Shown: in pieces, positions 24,840 to 32,940 of the stretch
Layout of the letters: the number at the start of each line of letters is the position of its first letter
Position numbering within the stretch: position 1 is the first letter of the stretch
NCBI GenBank assembly: GCA_017395045.1
Contig: JAFPWG010000029.1
Location: 1 to 64,000 of the forward strand
From: Bacteroidales bacterium
Lineage (GTDB): Bacteria > Bacteroidota > Bacteroidia > Bacteroidales > UBA932
Direction: 5' to 3'
Length of the DNA: 64,000 nucleotides
Made by a program: the position numbers and the translations under genes
The notes under the pieces: model-generated
What the model was told of the DNA's origin: nothing
Database searches by the model: none
The model's input: the letters and a program-made list of their open reading frames with translations, nothing else

Positions 24840-25709
24840 ATGCTTACTCTCAAAGGATGCGGAACGGCGCTGTTCACCCCGTTCCGGGACGGAAAGTTGG
24901 ACGAGGCCGCGTTCGCGGCGAGCGTCCGGCGTCAGGTCGATGCCGGGATCCATTTCCTCGTACCGCTCGGAACCACGGGCGAAACGCCGTGCCTGAGCGT
25001 GGCGGAACGCCAGCGGGTACTGGCCCTTGCACGCGAGAACGCGCCGGGCAAAGCCCTCCTCGTGGGCGGTGGAACCAACTCGCTGACAGCCACGCTGGAA
25101 AGCATGGCGCAGCTCCCGGACGCCGACGCCTACCTCATCGTCGTTCCCTATTATAACAAGCCCAACCAGACGGGCCTGTACGAGTACTACAAGGCCGTGG
25201 CCGGCAGTACCGACAAGCCCATAGTCATCTATAACGTACCCGGGCGCACGGGCGCGAACATCCAGGCCGAAACCACCCTCCGCCTGGCGGAGGAGGTTCC
25301 CAACATCATCGCCGTGAAGGAAGCGTCCGGCAACTACAAGCAGATCAGCGAGATCATCCGCTGCAAGCCCGAAGGGTTCAGCGTGCTGTCCGGCAACGAC
25401 GACGAGACGCTCTCGCTGATGGCCACCGGAGCCGACGGCGTCGTCTCCGTCGCCTCCAACGTCGCCCCGCGCGAGATGGTCGCGCTCGTGGAGGCCCTGC
25501 AGCGGGACGACATGCCCGCGGCCCGTGTCCTCCACTATCGGCTGATGCCCCTGTTCAAGGCCCTGTTCGTGGAGCCGAACCCCATCCCCGGCAAGGCCGC
25601 CATGGCCCGTCTGGGCCTGATGGCCAACGAGCTCCGCCTGCCCCTCGTACCGGCCTCGGAGAAAACGGAAGAACTCATCGCAAAGACACTCGAAGCATTA
25701 TGGAAATAA
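24840..25709 (+). CDS. dapA: 4-hydroxy-tetrahydrodipicolinate synthase
   Basis: Class I aldolase condensing pyruvate with aspartate semialdehyde, entry point to diaminopimelate. The 289 residues have the signature VPLGTTGETPCLS (about 40-52), the YNVPGRTG segment with the active-site Tyr, and the Schiff-base lysine in AVKEASG. The last 10 bp overlap dapD. Confidence 0.96.
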   Translation: MLTLKGCGTALFTPFRDGKLDEAAFAASVRRQVDAGIHFLVPLGTTGETPCLSVAERQRVLALARENAPGKALLVGGGTNSLTATLESMAQLPDADAYLIVVPYYNKPNQTGLYEYYKAVAGSTDKPIVIYNVPGRTGANIQAETTLRLAEEVPNIIAVKEASGNYKQISEIIRCKPEGFSVLSGNDDETLSLMATGADGVVSVASNVAPREMVALVEALQRDDMPAARVLHYRLMPLFKALFVEPNPIPGKAAMARLGLMANELRLPLVPASEKTEELIAKTLEALWK

Positions 25710-26476
25710 CCCTCGAACGTTTCAACGAAGTCATCGAAGGCCTGGAGAAAGGCGAGATCCGCGTAGCGGAAAAAGTGGACGGCCAGTGGGTCGTCAACAA
25801 ATGGGTGAAGGAAGTCATCCTCGCCGGATTCAGGCTCGGGGCCGTTACCGACATGTCCCAGGGCCAGTTCCCCTTCTTCGACAAGGCCACCTTCCCGGTG
25901 CGCAAGTTCACGGCCGAAGACGGCGTACGCATCGTCCCGGGCGGTTCCAGCATCCGCCGCGGCGCCTACCTCGCCCCCGGCTCCATCGTCATGCCCCCCG
26001 CCTATGTCAATGTGGGCGCGTACGTGGGTGAAGGCACGATGGTCGATTCCCACGTGACCATCGGCTCCTGCGCACAGGTGGGCCGCCACATCCACATTTC
26101 CGCCTCCACGCAGATCGGCGGCGTCCTGGAGCCCGCCGGCGCCATGCCCACCATCATCGAGGACGGCGCCTTCATCGGCGGCAACTGCGGCATCTACGAG
26201 GGAACCATCGTGGAAGAAGGTGCGGTCGTCGCCTCGGGCGTCATCATCACCTCCTCCACCGCCATCTTCGACGCGACGACGGGTGAATTCATCCGCCGCA
26301 ACGCCGACGGCCGCGTGGTCGTCCCCCGCGGCGCCGTGGTCGTTTCCGGTTCCAAGCCCATCATCCGCGGCGGCAAGCCCCTCGAAAGCGGCGTGCACCT
26401 TTACTGCCCCGTCATCGTCAAGTACCGCGACGAGAAAACCTCCGGCAGCGTGCAGCTCGAAGACCTGCTGCGATAA
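25700..26476 (+). CDS. dapD: Tetrahydrodipicolinate N-succinyltransferase
   Basis: Transfers succinyl from succinyl-CoA to tetrahydrodipicolinate, the branch-defining step of the succinylase route. The 258 residues have an N-terminal helical part, the DapD region VRIVPGGSSIRRGAYLAPG, and a left-handed beta-helix of hexapeptides (GTMVDSHVTIGSCAQVG, STQIGGVLEP, GGNCGIYEG). It differs from DapH by this arrangement. With an M20 deacylase upstream it supports a DapD/DapE pathway in this organism. Confidence 0.95.
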   Translation: MEITLERFNEVIEGLEKGEIRVAEKVDGQWVVNKWVKEVILAGFRLGAVTDMSQGQFPFFDKATFPVRKFTAEDGVRIVPGGSSIRRGAYLAPGSIVMPPAYVNVGAYVGEGTMVDSHVTIGSCAQVGRHIHISASTQIGGVLEPAGAMPTIIEDGAFIGGNCGIYEGTIVEEGAVVASGVIITSSTAIFDATTGEFIRRNADGRVVVPRGAVVVSGSKPIIRGGKPLESGVHLYCPVIVKYRDEKTSGSVQLEDLLR

Positions 26477-26496
26477 TTATCCCAAAAAGTTTTTAA

Positions 26497-26542
26497 CAAC
26501 CGGCCGCGTCCTGCGTCATATGGATGCAGCCGGTTGATTTTT
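26497..26542 (+). terminator. Terminator after the dap cluster
   Basis: CAACCGGC (26497-26504) pairs with GCCGGTTG (26529-26536), with an inner TGC/GCA stem, followed by ATTTTT. It ends the thrA-dapD transcript 5 bp before the next ATG. Confidence 0.8.
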
Positions 26543-26547
26543 GATAT

Positions 26548-27039
26548 ATGAAAAAGTTACTGATTACCCTGTTGATGGTCCTGAGCCTGGGCGCAAACGC
26601 CTGGGCGGGAGGACAGAACGCAAAGCTCCGCAGCCTGGTTTCCACCTACAAGGGAACCGAAGGATTCGAAGTCGTGGACCTGGGCGGAGTCGGACTGGGC
26701 CTGCTGAAAGCGGCCGCCCGCTCGGCCGCCGAAAGCCAGGAAGACCGTGAAGCACTGAAACTGTTCAGCGGCATCAAGCGCCTCACGGTCGTGGACTTTT
26801 CCGACGCCGAGCCCGAAGCGAGGGACAAGTTCCTGCGCAAGGCGAACAAGATCCTCAAAGGCGGCGAAATGCTGATGGAAGCGAAAGACGACGGCGAAAC
26901 GGTCCGTATCTACGGAACGTCTTCGGGCGAAGGAGACCTGCTGGAAGACATCGCCATCCTGGCGGAAGACGCGCTGATCTTCGTCCGCGGGACCATCCGC
27001 ATGGACCAGGTCGAAACCTTGATGAAACAGGCCGACTGA
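26548..27039 (+). CDS. DUF4252 exported protein (first copy)
   Basis: A 163-residue protein with a signal peptide (MKKLLITLLMVLSLGANAWA) and a DUF4252 domain (VVDLGGVGLGLLK, then LMEAKDDGETVRIYGT). Function unknown. It is the first gene of a four-gene operon with an ECF sigma factor, a membrane protein and a second DUF4252 copy. It shares one base with the sigma gene start. It begins right after a terminator with no recognisable housekeeping promoter, which allows control by the operon's own sigma factor (inference). Confidence 0.82.
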   Translation: MKKLLITLLMVLSLGANAWAGGQNAKLRSLVSTYKGTEGFEVVDLGGVGLGLLKAAARSAAESQEDREALKLFSGIKRLTVVDFSDAEPEARDKFLRKANKILKGGEMLMEAKDDGETVRIYGTSSGEGDLLEDIAILAEDALIFVRGTIRMDQVETLMKQAD

Positions 27040-27518
27040 TGACCGACGCCCGGTTCCATACCGTCTGGATCCCCCTGCAGGAGCGTTTCTACCGCGTCGC
27101 CTACTACCTGCTGGAAGACAGGGCCGATGCCCTGGACGCCGTACAGGACCTGTATGTGAAGCTCTGGAAGATGCGCGACACCCTGGACCTCGTCCGGAAC
27201 CCCGCCGCCTATGGCGCCCTGCTCGTACGGAACCTCTGCATCGACCGCATCCGGCGCCTGACCCCGGCCCGGCCGCTGAGCGACGACCTTGTCGGCAAGG
27301 CTCCGCCCGATGAGGAGCTGGCGGCGAAGGAGACCCTCGGGGTTGTGATGCAGGCGATGGAGCGCCTCCCCGACAGCCAGCGGAAACTGGTCAAACTGCA
27401 CCTCCTCCGAGGTTTGTCCTATGATGAAATCGCCGCCGAAACCGGCCTTTCCCCTTTGAACATCCGCGTCCAGGTGAGCCTGGCCCGAAAAAAACTGAAA
27501 CAGTATGAAGACGCTTGA
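27039..27518 (+). CDS. ECF-type RNA polymerase sigma factor
   Basis: Sigma-70 family, extracytoplasmic-function group, 159 residues. Region 2 is residues about 10-75 (FYRVAYYLLEDRADALDAVQD, NPAAYGALLVRNLCIDRIRR) and region 4 about 105-155 (LPDSQRKLVKLHLLRGLSYDEIA with the helix-turn-helix). No C-terminal extension. The gene overlaps the next gene by 14 bp; the product of that gene is the likely anti-sigma partner. Confidence 0.92.
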   Translation: MTDARFHTVWIPLQERFYRVAYYLLEDRADALDAVQDLYVKLWKMRDTLDLVRNPAAYGALLVRNLCIDRIRRLTPARPLSDDLVGKAPPDEELAAKETLGVVMQAMERLPDSQRKLVKLHLLRGLSYDEIAAETGLSPLNIRVQVSLARKKLKQYEDA

Positions 27519-27894
27519 AGAAATATCCCGGCTTTCCGCCGAAGACCTGGAAAGGATCTCGGTCGATGAAAGCATCCCCGTGCCGGAAGAGCTTTCCGGC
27601 AGGGTGCAGGCCGCCGTCGGCAGGAGGGAGACAGCATCCCTGCAGCCGGCCCGCTCCTCCGCCCGGAAATACGGAGCCTCCGTCTTCGCCGTGGCCGCCG
27701 CCATCTCGCTGTTCGCCCTGGGCGCCGTGTTCCTGAACCGGGAACGCACGCCGAAGGACACCTTCGACGATCCCTACCTGGCCTATGCCGAAGTGGAGAA
27801 AGCCTTTGCCAAAATAACCGGCACCGTCTCCTACGGCGCCTCCAAGATATCCGAATCCGAAACGACCCTTGACAAATTAAACTACTGGAAATGA
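27505..27894 (+). CDS. Single-pass membrane protein, probable anti-sigma factor
   Basis: A 129-residue protein with a cytoplasmic N-terminal helix pair (MKTLEEISRLSAEDLERISV), a Gly/Ala-rich TM helix (about 58-77) and a short periplasmic tail. It lacks the zinc motif of ZAS anti-sigma factors. Assignment rests on the overlap with the sigma gene and the topology; homology was not recognised. It overlaps the next ATG by 4 bp. Confidence 0.65.
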   Translation: MKTLEEISRLSAEDLERISVDESIPVPEELSGRVQAAVGRRETASLQPARSSARKYGASVFAVAAAISLFALGAVFLNRERTPKDTFDDPYLAYAEVEKAFAKITGTVSYGASKISESETTLDKLNYWK

Positions 27895-28376
27895 AAAAGC
27901 TTTATATCCTCGTGGCGATGCTTCTCGTGAGCATCTCCGCCCTCGCCCAGGACGGGCGTTCCCTCTACAACAAGTACTCCGACTATGACAACGTCGAAGC
28001 CGTGTACATCTCTCCTGCGATGTTCCGCCTGATCGGCAAGATCCCCGACATCCAGATGGAAGGCGAGAACGTGAACCTCGCCCCTATCATCAAGAGCCTC
28101 TCCGGCCTGTATATCCTGACCATCTCCAACCAGGACCTGGCCGCCGACCTGGCCGCCGACGTAAACCGCTTCATCCAGAAAGGCGACTACGAACTCCTGA
28201 TGGAAGCCAAGGACAACGGGGAAGTCACGCGGATGTACACCGTGGGCGACGAACGCACCGTGAACAGTTTCGTACTGCTCTCCCGCGACGGGGAAGAGAC
28301 CAACTTCATCTGCATCGACGGCACCATCCCGCGCGACCAGCTCGAAGACCTCATCGCCAAAGCAGCGGCCGAATAG
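27891..28376 (+). CDS. DUF4252 exported protein (second copy)
   Basis: A 161-residue relative of the 26548 gene, with a signal peptide (MKKLYILVAMLLVSISALAQ) and the shared DUF4252 pattern (YELLMEAKDNGEVTRMYTVGD, then IDGTIPRDQLEDLI). The two copies flank the sigma/anti-sigma pair. Function unknown; probably the regulated cargo of the system. A strong terminator follows. Confidence 0.82.
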   Translation: MKKLYILVAMLLVSISALAQDGRSLYNKYSDYDNVEAVYISPAMFRLIGKIPDIQMEGENVNLAPIIKSLSGLYILTISNQDLAADLAADVNRFIQKGDYELLMEAKDNGEVTRMYTVGDERTVNSFVLLSRDGEETNFICIDGTIPRDQLEDLIAKAAAE

Positions 28377-28422
28377 CTTGTTGCTGCGACATAACTTATT
28401 GACATATAAATAGTTAGTCCCT

Positions 28423-28457
28423 AGCCTATGTCCGTTTCGGGACATAGGCTTTACTTT
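28423..28457 (+). terminator. Terminator after the DUF4252/sigma operon
   Basis: Eleven-base-pair stem AGCCTATGTCC / GGACATAGGCT with a six-base loop, followed by TTACTTTAT. The rest of the 28377-28573 gap holds only this and the promoter of the receptor gene. Confidence 0.85.
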
Positions 28458-28512
28458 ATATTCCTGATTATCAACGAGTTTCTTCGCAAAGACTCAAAAA
28501 GTTCAAAAAAAC

Positions 28513-28543
28513 TTTGGAGGTTTGCAAATAATCACTACCTTTG
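28513..28543 (+). promoter_or_regulatory. Promoter of the TonB-dependent receptor gene (TTTG - 19 bp - TACCTTTG)
   Basis: TTTG at 28513-28516, 19-bp spacer, perfect -7 TACCTTTG at 28536-28543, 30 bp upstream of the ATG at 28574. Confidence 0.85.
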
Positions 28544-28573
28544 CAGTGTACTATTTTACTAATACACAAAGAT

Positions 28574-30934
28574 ATGAAACGGTTTCTCGCCTTTATCACA
28601 AGTGCAATCTGCCTGACTGTCAATGTATTCGCGGCTCGTCAGAACATGACGGAACTCCGCGGGACGGTGGTCGACGCCACCGGTGCACCGGCCGGATTCG
28701 CAACCGCATACCTCTCTAATACGGACGGAGCCGTCGTCTGCGGCACCTCTGCCGATGCTGAGGGCCGCTTCACCCTGAAGGCAGCGCAAGGTACCTATAC
28801 TTTTACCGTCTCCCTTGTGGGCTACCGCGACGCCGTCCAGGCCGTCACCCTGCAGTGCACGCTCCTGGAACTCCCCCCTGTCCGCCTGGAGGAAGACTCG
28901 CAGCTGCTCGGCGAGGCCGTCGTGCAGGCCGTGATGCCCAAGACCAAACTCACCGGCGAAGGACTCGCGACCTCCGTGCACGGCTCCGTGCTGGAGAATG
29001 CGGGCACCGCGAACGACGTCCTCGGTAAGGTTCCCGGCCTCATCAAGGGCCAGGACGGACTGGAAGTCATCGGCAAGGGCGCCCCGCAGATCTACATCAA
29101 CGGCCGGAAACTCACCGACCCCTCCGAGCTGGACCGGATCCTCAGCCATGAGATCCAGAGCGTGGAGGTCATCAACAACCCCGGAGCCCAGTATGACGCC
29201 ACCGTGCGCGCCGTGGTCCGCATCCGCACCATCAAGCGACAGGGCGAAGGCTTTGGCTTCAATGTGAACCTGGTCGATGAACAGTCGCTCCGGGTCCAGG
29301 AATTCAACGACCCGGACGCCGCGGTCAATGTCAATTACCGCACCGGCGGCGTGGACATCTTCGGCGGGGTAAACTACAACCGGTTCAGCCAGCGGCAGAA
29401 CAGCGATCTTGTTCAGGAAGCGAATTTGAATCCGGTCATCCGGCAGATCGAAACCCTGACCGGGGACTTCATCAACCAATCGCTGACCGTCAACGGCGGC
29501 GTCAACTGGCAGATCGCCAACAATCATTCCGCCGGCTTCAAGGTGGATTGGGGACGCAGCCTGGATTACGACGATTACACGCTGATGGAAGGGGACATCT
29601 TCCGGGGCAGTGAATGGATCGATCACCTGAAGACGGTCAACCGCGGGCAGAACGGGCCGGAAGCGCCCCAGTCGCTGGGCGCGAACGTCTACTACAACGG
29701 CCTTGCGGGCAAGATGGGCATCGACCTGAACCTGGACTATTACCAAGTCTCCAACAACCAGATTTCCAACATCCAGGAGGACAGTGAAATCCAGGACGCG
29801 ACCGTGTTCACGGAATCCGGCTCCGACAGCAAGCTGTACGCCGCCAAACTGGTGCTTTCCTATCCCATCTGGCGGGGCCAGCTGCAGGTAGGCACGGAAG
29901 AGACCTTCTCCCGCACCCGCGACAACTACCGGCTGAACGGGGCCGATATCCCTGCATCCTCCTCCCGCGTGAAGGAAGACAACGCCGCCGCGTTCGTGAA
30001 CTACGGCTTCGTGGTCGGCCAGATCGGCCAGCTGAGCGCCGGCCTGCGCTTCGAGCACGTGGAGTATGCCTTCGATGACTTGCTGGGAGACGACGATTAC
30101 TCGCGGAAATACAACAACTTCTTCCCGTCGGTCTCTTTCGCGGGCGCTTTCGGCCCGGTGCAGACGATGCTCAGCTACAGCGCCCGCACGGCCCGTCCCG
30201 GCTTCTCGATGCTGTCCAGCGCCATCCGTTACAACAACCGTTACACCCTGCAGAGCGGAAACGCCGCCCTCCAGCCGCAGTCCATCCAGTCCCTGTCCGC
30301 CACGGCGCTCTGGAATTTCCTGACCCTGTCCGTCAGCTACGACCGCAGGAAGGAACCCATCATCACCTGGGCGAACCTGTACAACGAGGATGGCGTCATC
30401 CTGCTCAAGCCGGTCAACGGGGAGAATCCGCTCCGGTCCCTGACCGCCTTCCTGGTAGCCACTCCGACCATCGGCCCCTGGAACATCAGCGCGACGACCG
30501 GCTTCCAGAAGACCTGGCTCAAAGTAGGGGACCTCGTCTTTAACGACGCACCCATCTGGATCGCCCAACTGAACAACACACTCACCCTTAAAAAAGGCTG
30601 GCAGTTGGAACTGGGCGGCGAATACCACAGCCCCGGTCAGCAGCAGAACATCACGCTGACCAACCACTACTTCGACCTGACGGCCGCTGTGCAGAAAACC
30701 CTGCTGAAGGACGGTTCCCTGGTGCTCCGCCTGGAAGGCCGCGACCTGACCTACATGGGCCACAACAACGTCTTCACCAACCTGGGGCACTACAATATCA
30801 CGCAGAGCGTCCTGATGGACACGCAGCGGCTCGTGCTTTCCATCCGCTACCGCTTCAACAGTGCGGCGAGCAAGTACAAGGGAACCGGCGCCGGTCAGGA
30901 CGCCCGTCAGAGAATGGGAAGCAGTTCCAATTAA
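28574..30934 (+). CDS. TonB-dependent receptor-like outer-membrane barrel (outer membrane beta-barrel family)
   Basis: A 786-residue outer-membrane protein. It has a signal peptide (MKRFLAFITSAICLTVNVFA), an N-terminal carboxypeptidase-like domain (ELRGTVVDATGAPAGFATAYL, about 25-105), a plug domain (about 115-220, VEVINNPGAQYDA) and a long beta-barrel ending in LVLSIRYRFN. It fits the Bacteroidota 'outer membrane beta-barrel' family often controlled by sigma/anti-sigma or two-component systems. Substrate unknown; no SusD partner follows. It starts at the ATG with the signal peptide, 11 codons inside the open frame. It converges on dapF with a 4-bp overlap. Confidence 0.85.
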   Translation: MKRFLAFITSAICLTVNVFAARQNMTELRGTVVDATGAPAGFATAYLSNTDGAVVCGTSADAEGRFTLKAAQGTYTFTVSLVGYRDAVQAVTLQCTLLELPPVRLEEDSQLLGEAVVQAVMPKTKLTGEGLATSVHGSVLENAGTANDVLGKVPGLIKGQDGLEVIGKGAPQIYINGRKLTDPSELDRILSHEIQSVEVINNPGAQYDATVRAVVRIRTIKRQGEGFGFNVNLVDEQSLRVQEFNDPDAAVNVNYRTGGVDIFGGVNYNRFSQRQNSDLVQEANLNPVIRQIETLTGDFINQSLTVNGGVNWQIANNHSAGFKVDWGRSLDYDDYTLMEGDIFRGSEWIDHLKTVNRGQNGPEAPQSLGANVYYNGLAGKMGIDLNLDYYQVSNNQISNIQEDSEIQDATVFTESGSDSKLYAAKLVLSYPIWRGQLQVGTEETFSRTRDNYRLNGADIPASSSRVKEDNAAAFVNYGFVVGQIGQLSAGLRFEHVEYAFDDLLGDDDYSRKYNNFFPSVSFAGAFGPVQTMLSYSARTARPGFSMLSSAIRYNNRYTLQSGNAALQPQSIQSLSATALWNFLTLSVSYDRRKEPIITWANLYNEDGVILLKPVNGENPLRSLTAFLVATPTIGPWNISATTGFQKTWLKVGDLVFNDAPIWIAQLNNTLTLKKGWQLELGGEYHSPGQQQNITLTNHYFDLTAAVQKTLLKDGSLVLRLEGRDLTYMGHNNVFTNLGHYNITQSVLMDTQRLVLSIRYRFNSAASKYKGTGAGQDARQRMGSSSN

Positions 30935-31761
30935 AGGATTTCAACCAGCCGGGCCGGCCCGGTGAGATACACGTCGGTGAACTTTTCGTCCGGACCGGGC
31001 GTGAAGTTCACCGACAGCCAGTCCCGGCGGGCGCGGAGGCGGTACGCGCCGGGCGTGGCCGTAGGGACTCCGGCGTGATGCGCCACCAGGGCGCTGGCGG
31101 TGAGGCCGGTGCCGCAGGCAAGGGTCTCGCCCTCGACGCCTTTTTCAAAGGTACGGACATGGAGGCCGTCGGGCGCCACATGGACGAAGTTCACGTTGGT
31201 GCCGACGGGCGCAAAGGCCGGATCCCAGCGGAGGGCCTTCCCTTCCGCTTCCACATCGACCTTCTCCACATCGTCCACAAACTTGACGAAATGCCGCGTG
31301 CCGGTGTTCAGGAAACAGCCGCCCAGCATGGGCGTAATTCCATGAACATCAATCATTTTTATGCGGACCTCCCAGAGGTTGTCCTCGGGACGGGCCAGGA
31401 TTTCGCCCGTATGGAAGCCGTCCGGGGCGCAGAAAAGGAAAACGCCCGGGGCGGCAGTGATGCCTTCCGCCCTGCGTTCCACGGTGGCAGGCCGTATGCC
31501 TAAATAATCGGCAAACGCAACGATACAACGCCCGCCGTTCCCGCACATCATCCCGCCGGATCCGTCGGGGTTGAAGAAATCCATCGTGAAATCGACCGAG
31601 GCATTCCCCAGTCCCAGAATCATCAGCCCGTCGGTGCCGTACTCCTTGCACAGCGCCTGGATGCAGGTGGCCTCCCGGTAAGCCGACAAATCGCCCTCGC
31701 GGCCGTCAATGACTACGAAATCGTTCCCCGCTCCGGAGAAATAATACAGTTTCTTGTTCAT
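30931..31761 (-). CDS. dapF: Diaminopimelate epimerase
   Basis: Cofactor-independent epimerase converting LL- to meso-diaminopimelate for peptidoglycan and lysine. The 276 residues contain both catalytic cysteines: MMCGNGGRC (Cys73) and ETLACGTG (Cys216), and the start FSGAGNDFVVIDG. Last gene of the aspS-murB-murA-aminotransferase-dapF operon. Confidence 0.95.
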   Translation of the reverse strand: MNKKLYYFSGAGNDFVVIDGREGDLSAYREATCIQALCKEYGTDGLMILGLGNASVDFTMDFFNPDGSGGMMCGNGGRCIVAFADYLGIRPATVERRAEGITAAPGVFLFCAPDGFHTGEILARPEDNLWEVRIKMIDVHGITPMLGGCFLNTGTRHFVKFVDDVEKVDVEAEGKALRWDPAFAPVGTNVNFVHVAPDGLHVRTFEKGVEGETLACGTGLTASALVAHHAGVPTATPGAYRLRARRDWLSVNFTPGPDEKFTDVYLTGPARLVEIL

Positions 31762-31764
31762 AGA

Positions 31765-32940
31765 CTAACGGTTGAGGCGGCCGGCGACGATTCCGCCGAG
31801 CAGTTTCAGGCCTGGCTCCATCTTCTCTTCGGCAATGAAGGAAAAGTTCAGACGCATGGTATTGCGGTGGCTGCCGTCCAGGAAAAAGAACGAACCGGCC
31901 ACATAGGCGACACCCTTGGAAAGGGCTTCGTCATACATTTCAATGGTGTCGATGCTTTCAGGCAGCGTGAGGAACAGGAACATGCCGCCCTCGGGATAGG
32001 TCCATTTCACACCTTCCGGCATATACTTCTCCAACAGGCTCACCATCAGGTCCCTGCGACGGCGATACTCGGCCTTGGTTTTCACGAGGTTGGCGTCCAG
32101 GGCGCCGCTCGTGAGGAACTCCGCGGCCAGATACTGGTCGAACACCGGCGGGCACAGGTCCAGCGCCTGCTTGCACACGTAGATCTGCTCCAGCAGTTCC
32201 TCCGGGCCGATGATCCAGCCCAGCCGGAATCCCGGTGCAAAAATCTTGGAGAAACTGCCCAGGTGCAGCGTGCGTTCCGGAGCCAGCTCACGGATCGTCG
32301 GCACGTCTTCCCCGCTATACCGCAACTCCCTGTACGGACTGTCCTCCAAGATGACGATGTCCAGCTCCCTCGCCAACGCCACAATCTCCTTCCGCTCCTC
32401 CAGCGTCATCGTCTCGCCTGACGGATTGTTGAAGTCCGGGATGACGTAGATGAACTTGTAATGCGGTTTCGGTTCCGGGGCATCGATGCGGAGGACGCCT
32501 TTCTCCGGCTGCCGGTACGACGATATCGGCCTGACATCGGCCCGGTAGGCCTTGAACGACTGCAGAGCGCCCAGATAGGTAGGTTCGGTGGTGAGGATCA
32601 CGTCGCCCGGGTCGCAGAGGATGCGGGTGCACACGTCGATGCCCTGTTGGGACGACGTCGTAACCTGCACCTGCGAAACCGGCACGCCATAACGGGCGGC
32701 GATGGCCTCCCGAAGTTCCGGAACTCCCTGGGTAGCACCGTATTGCAGCGCCTTGGTCCCATACTTTTCCAATACACGGCCCGGAAGCGTCTTCAAATCC
32801 TCCACCGGGAAGGTGACGGCGGCCGGATAGCCACCTGCGAACGAGCAGATAGCACTCAGGTCCACCTTCCGGAAGATTTCCCGGACCGGGCTCCGCATAA
32901 AGGAGGGGACGTCGGAGGAAAAGAGTCGCCGATAGTTCAT
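31765..32940 (-). CDS. PLP-dependent class I aminotransferase (2-aminoadipate/LysN-like)
   Basis: A fold-type I aminotransferase of 391 residues. It shows FAGGYPAAVTFP, LQYGATQGVPELREAIA, VTTSSQQGIDV, FNNPSGETM and the PLP lysine in HLGSFSKIFAPGFRLGW. It belongs to the MocR/LysN/KAT-like branch. In the same operon as dapF and murAB, it is a good candidate for the N-succinyl-diaminopimelate transaminase (DapC) step that the dap cluster lacks, but the family has varied substrates. Start ATG 32940 overlaps the murA stop by one base; an upstream frame extension lies inside murA. Confidence 0.8.
   Translation of the reverse strand: MNYRRLFSSDVPSFMRSPVREIFRKVDLSAICSFAGGYPAAVTFPVEDLKTLPGRVLEKYGTKALQYGATQGVPELREAIAARYGVPVSQVQVTTSSQQGIDVCTRILCDPGDVILTTEPTYLGALQSFKAYRADVRPISSYRQPEKGVLRIDAPEPKPHYKFIYVIPDFNNPSGETMTLEERKEIVALARELDIVILEDSPYRELRYSGEDVPTIRELAPERTLHLGSFSKIFAPGFRLGWIIGPEELLEQIYVCKQALDLCPPVFDQYLAAEFLTSGALDANLVKTKAEYRRRRDLMVSLLEKYMPEGVKWTYPEGGMFLFLTLPESIDTIEMYDEALSKGVAYVAGSFFFLDGSHRNTMRLNFSFIAEEKMEPGLKLLGGIVAGRLNR

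Noticed and set aside
28377-28573. Gap searched for a tRNA or small RNA
   Set aside because: Only a terminator and the receptor promoter were found; no cloverleaf.
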